Source of the DNA: Solen grandis
Lineage: Eukaryota; Mollusca; Bivalvia; Adapedonta; Solenidae
Length of the DNA stretch: 64,000 nt
Assembly (NCBI GenBank): GCA_021229015.1
Contig: CM037780.1
Coordinates: forward strand, 61,499,323-61,563,322
Reading direction: 5' to 3'
The notes beneath the pieces are model-generated. The model did not search any database. It was not told where the DNA came from and worked only from the letters and a program-made list of their open reading frames with translations. Positions 32,265 to 43,989 of this stretch are shown one piece after another. The position numbers and the translations under genes were made by a program. Each line of letters starts with the position of its first letter. The first letter of the stretch is position 1.

Positions 32265-33772
32265 TTAGATAAACAAGAGGGCCATTATGGCCCTGGATCG
32301 GTCACCAAGGAACATCAGTCTGTATTAAGACATTTTGAAATCTGGCCAGTAGTTTTGAAGGAAATGGTCCCTGTAAAGTTTTATCAAATTCTGTCCAGCA
32401 GTTTTAGAGGAGATATCATTTAAAAATTCCACTATATACATATAAGGAAAATTAGCCCCACCCATGGTGGCCATGTTTTTTATGGCTCGGTATAATTTTA
32501 GCAATTTTTGTGGACCTTCATCCAATGCCAAATTTAATCGAATTATGTCCAGCGGTTTCAGAGGAGATGTCATTTAAAGATTTCACTGTATACATAAATA
32601 TACATATAAGCAAATTAGCCCTGCCCTGGTGACCATGTTTTTTTACGGATTGGAATAATTTTAGCAAATTCTGTCCAGCGGTTTTAGAGGAGATGTCGTT
32701 TAAAGATTACACTATATACATATAAGGCAAATAGAACCCGCCCCTAGCGGCCATGTTTTTAAAGATCGGAATAATTTTAGCAAGTTTTGTAAAGCTTTAC
32801 TCAAAGATCATCCTTTCCAAATTTAATTAAATTCTGTCCAGCGGTTTCATAGGATATGTCATTTGAAGATTTCATTATATACATATAAGGCAAATAAGCC
32901 CCGCCCCTGATGGCCATGTTTTTTCCTCGATCGGAATAATTTTAGCAATCTTGGTAGAGAGTGACCAAAGCGACATCTGTACCAAAATATTTCGAAATTT
33001 TGCCAATAATTTTGAAGGACATGATTTTTAAAGTTTTTATATTTTTTCTTTCTGTTGCCATGGTAACCAGAGTTCCACATTGATCAAGTTTATTTTAGCA
33101 ACTCTTTTGAAGATTCAACCAAGGATCATCCCTGCTAAATTTAATCAATTCTGCCCAGCGGTTTCAGAGGAGATGTCGTTTAAAGATTTCACTATATACA
33201 TATAAGGCAAATTAGCCCCGCCCCTGGAGGTCATGTTTTTTATGGATCGGAATATTTTAGCAACTTTTGTGAAGTTTCACCCAAGGATCATCCCTGCCAA
33301 ATTTAATCAGATTCTGTCCAGCAGTTTCAGAGGAGATGTCGTTTTAAGATTTCACTATAAACATATAAGGCAAATTAGCCCCGCCCTTGGCGGCCATTTA
33401 TTTAAACGGATCGGAATAATTTTAGCAATCTTGGTAGAGAGTAACCCAAGGAACGTCTTTACCAAAATAATTTGCAATCAGGCCGATAGGTTTGAACGGG
33501 ATGATTTTTTTGTTCATATTTTTTTCGTTGCAATGGTAACCAGAGTTCCACCTGGATCAAGTTTATTTCAGCAACTTGTGTGAAGGTTCACCCAAGGAAC
33601 TTTCCTGCCAAGATTTATACTTTCCTGCCAAGATTTATCAAATTCTGCCCAGCAGTTTCAGAGGAGATGCCATTTAAAGGAAATTGTTGACGACACACGA
33701 CGGACGACGACGGACGCAGGGCGATCACAAAAGCTCACCTTGAGCACTTCGTGCTCAGGTGAGCTAAAAATG
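32265..33772 (+). repeat. Modular bivalve repeat with GGTGAGCTAAAA end, long copy
   Basis: Starts AAACAAGAGGGCCATTATGG, where GGGCCATTATGGCCC is a hairpin. It continues with about eight related modules of 120-160 bp containing TCTGTCCAGCGGTTTCAGAG, GAGATGTCATTTAAAGATTT, ACATATAAGGCAAATTAGCC and ATCGGAATAATTTTAGCAA. The end has GACGACGGACGCAGGGCGAT and then CACCTTGAGCACTTCGTGCT with GAGCACTTCGTGCTC as a second hairpin. No transposase. The open frames in it derive from the modules. Confidence 0.8.
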
Positions 33773-34440
33773 AAGATAAATCAAACAGAAATAATTCCAA
33801 TTATTAGAGAAAGAATAATGTTATAATACATGTTTAGTTAAATTTCCTTCTGTGATTTTCCATTTTCTTTAGTTTGCAAAATTAAAATGATGTGATGTGT
33901 GCCTACGACACTGGCTTTTACAGGTGATTCCTCTCTCTGTTTAACAAGTCTTTGTCGTGTCTAAGAATTGTATTTCGTATAAATGTCAGATGCAACCCTT
34001 CATGTATCCATTGTCAGTTATTACAAAAGCATACATTTAGAAATAAGATAATACACGCCATTCGCGTATCGAAAGGCAACGAAGGGTAAAGTATGGCGGT
34101 TCTATGAATGACTGAAAAACTTAAGCTTGAACAATAAAAGAAGTGCATGTTTTCAAATTGATGTTTTACTAAAAGTATAAACCGTTCAATGAATCTAAGT
34201 GAAGCCACTGTATTTTTTACAATAAGTAGGAACTAATGTCTAGATATGTGTTGGCTTTAACAAATCCATTTTACGTGAAAGATGAAAATGACTATTTCAT
34301 ATTTCGGAATTCTGAGTCTAAGATATCGACTTGAGCGCAGAATATTAAACACTTGTTTGCATCGACTTAAGGGCAATTCATATGAAAAATATAAAATGAC
34401 GATAAAGTCATAGTTTGTACATAATGAGACACTAGTTTAC
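33773..34440. other. Unannotated spacer
   Basis: AT-rich, nothing recognised. Confidence 0.4.
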
Positions 34441-34470
34441 AACACACACACACACACACACACACACAAC
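34441..34470. repeat. CA microsatellite
   Basis: About 14 CA units. Confidence 0.95.
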
Positions 34471-35164
34471 TTGGTCTACCTATCTTACCGAAGTTTTGCA
34501 TGTGTACTTCATACCTCACTATGACAGTTTGTACCTCAGTTTGTATATGCAAAGTGTTGTCATACCGAGATAAATTTTCTGAGGTAACATTATGTACCTC
34601 GGTATGAAATTCAACTTTAAAACAAAACATTATTTCACCCCCAAAACCAAATCAAACCAAACCACACAAACTAACCCTAACTCAAACTCAAATCTTTACC
34701 CTTAGCCTAGCCCAAATACTGAAAAAGTCAAACCGAGACACGAATTTTATTTTCTGCCTCTCAAGCTATTTTCACTAACCCATATTTACGGTATATTAGA
34801 GTTACAAGTATTTTTTTGCCTTTTACCCCAGGCTTTGAAAATGACAAACAAATACAGCTAACACAAAATAATGCGTTGAAAGAGAAATGTTCCAAAGTAT
34901 TTGATATTGCTAACCGATTCAAATACTTTTTGCTTGTTTCTTTGTCTATTGCGTTTAACGTCCAGCCTCGGTTTTTCAGTCATTTTGAAACAGTCATAAT
35001 ATATATATGATACTGTATAAGGTCATAGATATGTTTAAGATTAAACTTGTTAATTTAACGTCGGTTGGAAATTAAGTTCTAAACCCTCTCAAAGGTTCCT
35101 GGATTGAACCAATACTTGGCGCTTGCGAGGATTAGAAAAAAAAAAGTCAGACACCGGGTTAATC
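34471..35164. other. Unannotated spacer with possible SINE tail
   Basis: Near 34951-35000, GTTTAACGTCCAGCCTCGGT and TTTTCAGTCATTTTGAAACA resemble a reverse SINE tail of the kind seen at 20139. Otherwise nothing recognised. Confidence 0.4.
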
Positions 35165-35264
35165 NNNNNNNNNNNNNNNNNNNNNNNNNNNNNNNNNNNN
35201 NNNNNNNNNNNNNNNNNNNNNNNNNNNNNNNNNNNNNNNNNNNNNNNNNNNNNNNNNNNNNNNN
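35165..35264. other. Assembly gap (100 N)
   Basis: Exactly 100 unknown bases. Confidence 0.99.
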
Positions 35265-36360
35265 CCTTTTCATTTTTAAATTGAAAAAAAAACCCCCCTT
35301 TTTTCAATAAATCTGTACAGGGTCATTTTCATTAAAAATTTAATTTAAATATTTTTCCGACATTTTTTACAAGAACATAGGCACTTTACATGCAAATTTA
35401 ATCACTTTTTTAATGTTGATATATATCGTACGATAAAATCATTTTCAGTTGCATTATAATCTATCTAAGAAAACGGAAAAATGTACCTTGATCACATGAT
35501 TGCCCCTGCCATCCGGGTTTCAAAAAACTCCTACACACATTTCCCGTGATGTGATCACATTGGTGCGAATAAACAATGACAGGTAGGGGAGCAGTTTTGC
35601 CCGAATTTTGGGGGGGGTTTCATTCTGAAAGTAAAGGGTTTATAGTTTACTTTCGTAAACACTATTTCCCGTAAAGGGGTTGATTGTTTGCATTTTTTAA
35701 AAGTAAAAAAAAAGAATCACTGCATGCAATACACTCCCATACACGGGGATCATTAACTTGTAAATTATTGAAAGGGGGTCATTTAAATTGACAATATATG
35801 TCATACGTATCCTAATCAAACCCAAACCGTATAAGAGACTTTTTTCCCAATGTATCTACTCGTCACGAAAAGCCTTAAAACCCTTTTGGCAACATGTTTT
35901 GTTTGGGCCCAAATATTAAGCAATTTATCGCAAAACTCTGGGAAAAATTTAAATTTTTAAATATAGTTAGCTGTTTAAGAAAAAGCAAAAAGGGTTTGGT
36001 TTTTTCAAGAATAAACCCAAAACTTTTTTTGACTCTGTAAATTGGGAAAGTGGCCAAGGGGGATGAATGTATATGGGAAAAGAACATTGATATTTATTTT
36101 TTGAGGCGGGGTTTTTTTTCCCGTCCCCCAGTATCATTCGGATAACTTCCCCCAAACGCTATTTCCCCTTTTGAAAAAAACAATATTTTCCCGTTTCATC
36201 CTTTGTAGACATTTTATAAACAAAAGTGTCTATTTTTGTATTTTCCCCATGAAAAACCCGTGTTATTTATTTCAACTGGTGACAAAACGGGATCAGAAAA
36301 TTTAGTTTCTTACATTTTTCAAAAAATTTCATTTTTATTACATTAATTTAAACTCGACTA
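35265..36360. other. Homopolymer-distorted sequence beside the gap
   Basis: Unusual density of short homopolymer runs (for example AAAAAAAAACCCCCCTTTTTT near 35284, GGGGGGG near 35614 and TTTTTTTTCCC near 36114), many of exactly four to nine bases. This is typical of unpolished long-read consensus, so open frames here cannot be trusted. No gene was recognised. Confidence 0.6.
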
Positions 36361-36364
36361 GCCC

Positions 36365-36645
36365 CTAAGGTGGGTGGATTTTCCAACGGCTGCAGTAGCT
36401 ACATGGACTTGCAAAAGGTGGGGATTTTCCAACGGCTACAGTAGCTATATGACTTGCAAAAGGTGGGTGATTTTGCAAGGGCTACAGTAGCTACATGGAC
36501 TTGCAAAAAGGTGGTGGATTTTCCAACGGCTACAGTAGCTTCATGGACATGCAAAAGGTGGGTGATTTTCCAACGGCTACAGTAGCTACATGGACATGTA
36601 AATGGTGGTGATTTTCCTATGGCTCCAGTAGTACATTGACTAACA
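36365..36645. repeat. ~57-bp tandem repeat, five units
   Basis: Unit contains GGTGGGTGATTTTCCAACGG and CTACAGTAGCTACATGGACTTGCAAAA. Units vary by one- or two-base indels. Five copies, the last degenerate. Confidence 0.9.
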
Positions 36646-38519
36646 TGGACGATTAAGAATCAAAATACTATTGCTATTAAGAATCAAACAAACATCGACA
36701 TAAACCGAGAAGCTATAATTAAGAGAAAGTGTATTCCATGATATAATTTATTATCAAATTTTATTTCCTTTACCCAAATGAATGTAGTTATGTGATTCGA
36801 AATGTAGTTCATTTCGTAAATGCAAGTTGAATAGTTTTGTTTTAGAGAAAGGCGTCACAGATCCAATATCATCTCCACAGATGTGTAAACCTCAGTGACA
36901 GATAGTCATTGACGGGAATATGGTTAACTTACAAAGGTAATACATGTCGGTTTGATAACGACCATGAGGAATCGCACAAGTGTATATTAAATATATATTA
37001 CCTAGGGACCAGACACGGAGCCCGAGGAATCCAAACATCGCCATAAAAAGTGTATAGCATCTTAACTGCTAAATCAAGGAAACCGAACTTCTAGTTCGAA
37101 TAAACGCCGGTTTTCTACCCATTTAGGAATCGCGTAAGCACTGCATATATAGATAGATTTTTGAAGAAATGGGACAGTAAGTATCATAAAACGATATTCT
37201 GTTGAATCTGCAAAATGATGTCTAAATTAAAATAAATGATAAAAGCTTAGTTAGGAAATATTGATAGGAATATGTATAAAACAGTATGTTATTGTAGCTT
37301 GAAATGTATCTACTTGGAAAAATTAACAGAACGTTACAAAGTATTTCATCGTGAATTATGTCAAGAACATTCCTAAACCCAGTACCTGTACGGATGAAAA
37401 AATAAATGATCCTATTTCCATGCTGGTGAATATTCCTGTACAATTGTGAGACCCTTTAGATAAATACCCAATTCAGGAATTTTGAGGGACATATTTATAT
37501 CCCCCATTTTATATGATTGGAATAAAAATAAAAGTTTACATTTTCTATTATTTTTCACTTCAGCCAGTACTTTTGTTAGCCTATTTTCCGACTTTCATTT
37601 AGTATGACATCCTATTTTGTGAATCAAAAATGACAATTCCTTCCACGGTTGAAAATGGTATGTTGTTAATAAAAATGTTGACGACCGACGGCTTAGGTAT
37701 AAAATAATATATACTAATTACGACCCATGCCGGTCATCTACAGCACACAACAACATACTGTTCTCGGTGATCCTGATATTTAATCAAAGTGCCAAAGGCA
37801 CTGAGAGACTGTTGACCAGTATTAACAGGGTTGAACTACGGTAGATGGCAAAGGTCATATGACGACAAAACCTCCAAATATATTCCTACAACTGGACAGT
37901 TTGGGGGGGGGGGGGGGGTTGTGGCGGTCCTGGTGTAAAGCTTGTCTGGTCTAGTAAGTTAGCTGAACTCTCGCTTTGTTCTATAATGATCTTGAGTAAG
38001 GGGTATTATGACCTTGGTTCCATTCATTAGTCATGACTTTACTTCACTGCCTAGAACGCTGCTGTCAATCAATCTGCTTTTCTATTTCAAAGTTAATAAA
38101 ACTAAGAAATGCGCTGGTTGAACTTTTGGAGGAATAAAACGTGTTATCATGCAAAATGTTTGTGGACTAGTTTTTTGAAAAGAATAGTTCTTAATGCCGT
38201 CAGTTGGGTTCTGTTTCATAACTGTCACGTATGTTTTGTTCATGAATAAAATGGATGTTTTCAGCGCAAAAATAACTTGTAAAAATAACTTGTAAACTTG
38301 TAAACAGAACGTAATACATTGAAAGTGTGAATGACTATGATAAATAGGTCTACATAACATATTCCATTTTCAAGCGCAAAATGGCATTGTTTGGATACGC
38401 TGCTGACTGATACAATTATTTTCGCTGCGACAATATGATGATGACTATTTAAGGAACTAAGGACTGCGGCTTTCACAGACAGTTTAATTGAAACGATAGA
38501 TGTTTTTTTTTTTTTTAAA
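36646..38519. other. Unannotated AT-rich spacer
   Basis: A G run lies at about 37903-37919. No gene supported. The reverse frame 38082-38360 and others lack domains. Confidence 0.4.
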
Positions 38520-38523
38520 GAAT

Positions 38524-38582
38524 ACAGTTAAACCTCGCTATAAAGACCACCACTGGCACCGCAGAAAGGTGGTCTTAATAGC
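38524..38582 (+). mobile_element. Terminal fragment of a pogo/Tc1-like element
   Basis: Begins TACAGTTAAACCTCGCTATA followed by AAGACCACC, and its near mirror GGTGGTCTTAATAGC follows within 30 bases. A CAGT start with an AACCTCGCTATAA body is typical of pogo/Tigger-like ends. It has a short palindrome-like form without transposase. Confidence 0.5.
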
Positions 38583-39756
38583 TTGTTATTGCCATTATTA
38601 AATCACATACTAGCATTGTCATTAAAGAAATATTAAAACTGATGAAAGATTAACACTAAAAAGAAAAAATAAAGTTAAAAAGTTGGTGCATGTCAATCTC
38701 TTGATTTCATAACAGCCTTTTACCTCTGTATTGTTTATTATGTGACCTCTGAATTTGCAATATATTGTTTTACTATAGAATTATCTAATTAACAGGATTT
38801 TCTTAATCTTCGCACGGTATAAACTGATAAACTGGTGTTAACTATGAACATGAAATACTGGCACAGCAAGTCATCCATCCATAATACGGTGTCCTGATTC
38901 AAACTACAACAATAAACTTGCGCGGGTTGTTTTTTTTTTAATCACGATTTTTAAAAACCTTATGCTATCGCTGTCGCGTTGTCACGTAGAAATATTTTAA
39001 CAAAGAAACACCGAGCGACAGCACAATAAACCAACATCACGTTGTCGCTCTGTCGATTACTGTAGAATGAAACAAATTGCCGATGAGATATTTAAAAAGG
39101 ACATGCGATACTAAAGACGATAATTATCTGCCTAATAACCTCGCGAGTTTAATTTTCATTTTCCAAACCGAAACGTGACAATTATCGTGTTGTCGCGCGT
39201 CATTGTGTCTTTTATTTATCATTTACAGTCTGGAAAGTATTTATTTTATATCTCAAAAATTTACACTCTAAAGAGTTGTTTAGTGTTCATTTTTTATCCA
39301 TAAAAAAAGTATGGCCACATGGGACGAAACCAGTTTTGATGTGTACAGAGTACGATTTTAATAAAATAGTATCATATTTTATATATGTGGCACATGCACT
39401 TTTTGTGTGACCCTTTAACAATATTGTTCAAGAAAATGACGAACCGTACAGGACTAATATTGTTCACTTAAAATAAACACGGATAACAAGGGGTGGTATT
39501 AGTTGAAGGTTAGATTTAGAGTTTGAAAACTAAACAAAAAATAATGTCCAAAAACTACTTATCAGCTTTTTAGAAAATGTATAGTTTTGATGCGCACTGT
39601 GTAACAATCAACAAATGTTGCAATTTACAATTTACTTTAACTAACGGCGAGGTATTTTGATTTCACAACCGAAAACGTCATCAACAACATAAACGGCGAT
39701 TGAAAAACATGCCCACATTTACGATGGAATTAGTAAGTACTGAACAGTTTACAAAC
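38583..39756. other. Unannotated spacer
   Basis: AT-rich, nothing recognised. It should contain the intron downstream of the reverse-strand EGF exon. Confidence 0.4.
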
Positions 39757-39891
39757 CTCGGTCACATTTATCCCCCTGCCATCCAGCAAAACACCCATGT
39801 GTACACCGACCGTTGACCTTGTCACAGTTACCATCACAGTTCATACTACATGTGCCATTACACAAGCTTCCGTAGTTTCCGTCTGGACAAT
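39757..39891 (-). CDS. EGF-like module exon of a fucolectin/EGF (MEGF-type) receptor
   Basis: Reverse-strand exon bounded by AG (39892-39893) and GT (39755-39756). Its 135 bases are a phase 1-1 symmetrical exon. It reads CPDGNYGSLCNGTCSMNCDG, then NCDKVNGRCTHGCFAGWQGD and KCDR, with eight cysteines in the spacing of MEGF10/SREC-type EGF modules. The family consists of surface receptors with strings of such modules and, in molluscs, often an N-terminal lectin domain. The preceding exon at 41230-41406 joins it in frame. Further EGF, transmembrane and cytoplasmic exons should follow at lower coordinates but none was recognised, so the gene is partial or a remnant. Confidence 0.8.
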
Positions 39892-41229
39892 CTGTTTTAT
39901 TATAAAATATGATAACTCTTGAAAGGGGTTTTGCGAAAACCACATATTAAAACCAACACCTCGTGAGTCTATTTTATAGCCTAGTTATCGTTCTAGTTTG
40001 TATGTTTGCGTATGTAAAACATCCGACATATACTGTAACGACAAATATCAACTATTTACATTTGTGACAACATTCATTGCCCTTCCATAAATTGAATATC
40101 TCAGTGACTACTTTCTAATTTCTATCATTGTTTTATAGTCTGGATTTTTTTTTATCACACACATAGACACACATTTGAGATTTACATAAGTTGCGTTGTT
40201 ATATCATGTTCGTTTTTATAATAAGCAAAGAAAAGAATCCCACAAGTAATGTCGATATTTGCAGTTTGACATTCATGACGTAGATTCTTTATTTGGAAAC
40301 ATAAATCTTATCTCAATCATTTTAATTAGATAGACAGCTGATATATTTATTAAAGGGAATATTATAATAACTTATTGATAAAATCGACATACTTCGAGGC
40401 GCCGAGCTCCAGATGGTAACTTACATGACTGCAGATACGGAGTTTGTGTGGGCGACAATAATTCCATTTATTCCTAACCACAAAGTACTAGTCCAACCCA
40501 GGAACTTCCGACAGGGATGAGTATAAAGTGTACAAACTGTTTTTTGAAACTGCGTAAAAAGATATGAGTCTAAATATATTTCTTTGCAACTCCAAAATTA
40601 TTCTTATTTTTCAGTAATAATGATGACACTGGAATCAATGTCAATGTAGTAGTTATAACAGGAGGGATACATTCTTGTTACGATTTTGTATTCTTGTAAC
40701 CAAACATCCTGATAACTGTGATATGGAAGACACTTTTAAAAGTGTACACGTCTTGTTTTATGTTGTTCAATATCTGTATAATACACAGACAGAATATATT
40801 TTCGACCGGAGATGATAAAAACATTTCTGTAAATGCAGTTACTATTCCGAATAAACAATATATCAACTTTGAGGAAGGTCTTTGCTTATTTATCATATCC
40901 AAGCGTAGAAACAATGCTTCTTTTTCTCCTTCTTAATACAATTACTTTTTCCTGTCCACTCAAAATTTTAAATCTGTAACTCACCTGAAAAATCATTTGT
41001 ATGCATTTATATTGCCTACGAACGTCAATTTATACTGCTATTAGTATCGTCTTTTACAAACTGAAGCTTTTTTTTTTAAATTTTATATGGACTTGGTCGA
41101 ATTTTTAGCAGTTATTATTGGTTTATTGGTTTTATGTGCAAACGGGTCAAACTCTACATAACAATTAAATTGCTTATATAAATTTATCTCAATTATAAAC
41201 GAAGTTAGCTAACGTGTGATTGGTATTAC
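39892..41229 (-). other. Intron between fucolectin and EGF exons
   Basis: 1.34 kb on the reverse strand, GT at 41228-41229 and AG at 39892-39893. AT-rich. Open frames on both strands near 40678-40936 are mutual shadows. Confidence 0.65.
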
Positions 41230-41406
41230 CTCCATATACTTGAATCTCACAAATTACGGTATAATCATAATTTGATATTGCCAGTGTGACATAACGTGCC
41301 AGGACAGGGGAAACAAACGTGTGGCTGTAGAAAACTGTGTCTGTCTGGATGGTGAGTGTTGGGCTGCCAAGGTCCTGTTCTTCTGTGTGGAGATGGATGT
41401 GATGCT
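41230..41406 (-). CDS. F5/8C-like (fucolectin, FTP) domain exon of the same receptor
   Basis: Reverse-strand exon between AG (41407-41408) and GT (41228-41229). It is 177 bases long and phase 1-1. The reading HHIHLHTEEQDLGSPTLTIQ, then TDTVFYSHTFVSPVLARYVT and LAISNYDYTVICEIQVYG has the hallmark end of fucolectin/tachylectin-4/pentraxin-1 domains: an A/G-R-Y-V-T strand followed by a (L/I)-C-E-(V/I)-x-V-Y-G strand. It splices in phase to the EGF exon at 39757-39891, giving VYG-DCPDG, the arrangement known in mollusc lectin-EGF receptors. The start of the domain lies upstream (higher coordinates) and is not seen. A 4.5-kb transposon begins about 460 bp away. Confidence 0.78.
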
Positions 41407-41861
41407 CTGAAATGTATGGTTATGATATTGAGTAATCAATACGCTTGGCGTATCCTATGCATGTATTTACATACGCTCATATCATGTTTATTAAAGATGA
41501 AAACACGAAAACGAGAAACCGTTTGAAATTATTGATACTGTCAATGTACTTAAATTAATCAATTATATGGAAAAGCCAGTTTAAATGGTCCAAAATTTAT
41601 ACAGAAGTGGTATTTGAATTTTTCACTTTAAACCAATATTTAAGTACATGCATACGCATATATTCAACTTATATAATGAGTATCTCTACATGTAATCCGC
41701 CATTTACATACTTTAGTATTAAATTTACACTCATTTTACATTCAATGTTCCAAAATTTAGGAACAGTTTCCTTTCTTTTGATTTCATGGAACACCACACA
41801 TTTCTCTTATAAAAGATATCGAACCATTATAAAACTATATACAATATGTAAGGAAAGTTTT
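41407..41861. other. Spacer between receptor exon and transposon
   Basis: AT-rich. The open frame at 41607-41936 has no recognisable domain and runs into the transposon arm. Confidence 0.4.
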
Positions 41862-42325
41862 GGCCTTTTTTTTTGGCCATTAGGATTTTTCAACTTTGCC
41901 AACTTATGCCACAATGTATTGGCTATCATGCAATGAAATATTTTTTTCTAATCAGCTAAGTGCCGCAGGCTGTATTCATAAGTAAAGTGGGTAGGGTAAT
42001 TTCACATTGATGAGGGCCCCTTCATATAAATGGCGCTATTTTTACTGCAAGTCAAAATTAGAAACTAATAATTATAGTGCACTTAAAACATGTATAAAAG
42101 ATGATGCCATTATTTTGTTTGAAATATTATATATGCTGGCAATATATTCGTGTATGAGTCTTAAGTTTTTACTTCAATTTTCACTTTTATTTATCCCCAG
42201 ACTTTGCGAAAAACACAACATCTCTTTATGTTACAACCGATTCAAAAGATATTTGGCAGTTATACAGAAGACACAATTTTTATTGCAGAATTTCAGAGGA
42301 ATTTCTCTTCAAGCCACTCAACTAC
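41862..42325 (+). repeat. Left inverted arm of the long-armed transposon
   Basis: Pairs with 45838-46378. Begins near GGCCTTTTTTTTTGGCC. The open frame 42007-42399 is incidental. Confidence 0.75.
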
Positions 42326-43060
42326 ACGAAATGAAGTGTGGGGGTTGCACCGTCTTGATAATACCACATATTACTAATGCCTATTCCTTTCCTGCGTAAG
42401 GCTTGTATACATTTGCTCTTTACGATATTCAAATAACGTTCACTGTTGATTGTTTCAACGTCCCCAAACCTGTCTCCAAAGAAGAATGGCCCAATTATTC
42501 CGGCAGCACTCTTTGCTGCCATACAGTAAGTTTCTCAATATAAATGTTCGGCTTTTGACTACACCAGTAACGAGAGTTTTTCTTGTTAACTTGTGTATTT
42601 GGATAAAATTGAGCTACATCCGACAACCATAAAACATCTTATTTCAATTTGCTCCTTCATCCAATTAGCAAACCGCAGTCTACTAAAAATCCGAGTCTTT
42701 AAGGTGCTGGATAAGTGATATGGTGTATGGCGTCAATTTTATAACAAACCTTAGCATTCTGTGAACACTAGTATGACTAGGATTGTTGGTTATGTCACAC
42801 ATGATATTTCTAACAGATTTCTGAGGTGTTTCTGCAATCACTTGCCTGACTTCTCCAATGCTTTCTGAACTTCGGACAAATATTGACCTTCCACTATTGA
42901 TGCGTCGACCATTTAAAACTGATACAGTTCGCTCAAAACGCGTAACTATTCTATGTTGTTGCAGATTGTAAATTTCTTCTGGTCAGGATGTCTTCCTTGC
43001 ATCTCTCTTATTACTGTTATTGGTGAAAAAAAAAACAGGAGTAATACAGCTTTACAACTT
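42300..43060 (-). pseudogene. Nested Tc1/mariner-type transposase remnant
   Basis: Reverse strand, N-terminal end at higher coordinates. Helix-turn-helix pieces with RFERTVSVLNGRRIN near 42920, a RFANWMKEQIE block near 42665, and the catalytic-core piece AAKSAAGIIGPFFFGDRFGD, then INSERY and WYYQDGAT at 42322-42522. The pattern S-x-x-G-(I/V)-(I/V)-GP-(F/Y)-FF, V-N-S-(E/D)-RY, W-(F/Y)-QQDGAT is characteristic of a Tc1/mariner-related group. Several stops and frameshifts; the end of the protein is missing. It lies at the inner edge of the left arm of the larger transposon. Confidence 0.75.
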
Positions 43061-43985
43061 TAGCAGCAAACATTTGAGCCGACGCCATGTTGGATAAACA
43101 ACCGTTTTATGACGTCATCATGACGTTATAACATCGACGTTTTCCCGTAAATTTTAATGCTAAAAGAACTTCTTTGTTATCTTCAGTTTGAATATCAAAC
43201 ATCTAAATCGGTTCACAACTAAATTTCAACAGCCATTTGTAATGGTATCAGATATTTTGATACCAATTTTTGATAAGTTTAATTATTTGAATCACTCTGT
43301 TTATGTTATCATGTACATTGTGTCATAACCATGTTAATCCCAAATAGCATTATTTCTGAAGCCTATGGGTAGAATTTTAGATTAATCAGCATGAATATTT
43401 TTCTGGTAAATATTCAATGACAAACTAGAACTATCGCTGAAGGTAATGAAATGCCCTTGCATATGATTGCACAGAATGGAAAGCATAATGCAGTGGACAA
43501 TACTTAACAAAAGGCAATAATTACCAAAAATATGTTTGCCAACACATCGTCTTGAAAACGCCGATTCATGTACATGTCATTAGCATATCTTATTTATAAA
43601 GTCAGCTACGCTCTGGACAGCATTTGTATTAAAGAACATTAAATCTATAAAAAATAAAGAAAACTGCCCCTCCCCTTCAAAAGTTCATAATCAACAAAAA
43701 GAAAACGACCCATAACTCTGTTATTGAACATCTTAAACATAAAGGTTCCAGCAAGAATCTATATTGTTAAAAACTAACGGCCATAACTGAGGGCAAATAC
43801 CCTCCCCCCACTAAAATAGGGTCAGGCGAAATAATGTACACCTGCATTTGATACCTATTAGAAATCAAGCTGACATGGTAATGAGAATTTCATTTGAAAA
43901 AAAGATTTTCTCATGGCTACGTTAATATCTTGTTTTTCATTTGTCAAACGTAATTATGATCATTTACATTACCTTTCCTCTGAAT
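43061..43985. other. Internal non-coding part of the transposon
   Basis: Includes a repeat-like stretch at about 43650-43830 with CCATAACTCTGTTATTGAAC. No gene recognised. Confidence 0.4.
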
Positions 43986-43989
43986 CACT

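Noticed and set aside
32235..33583. Several frames with recurring similar peptides
   Set aside because: They are translations of the same repeat modules in different phases, not a repeat protein.
42007..42399. Forward 130-codon frame
   Set aside because: Lies in the inverted arm of a transposon and runs antisense into a transposase remnant.
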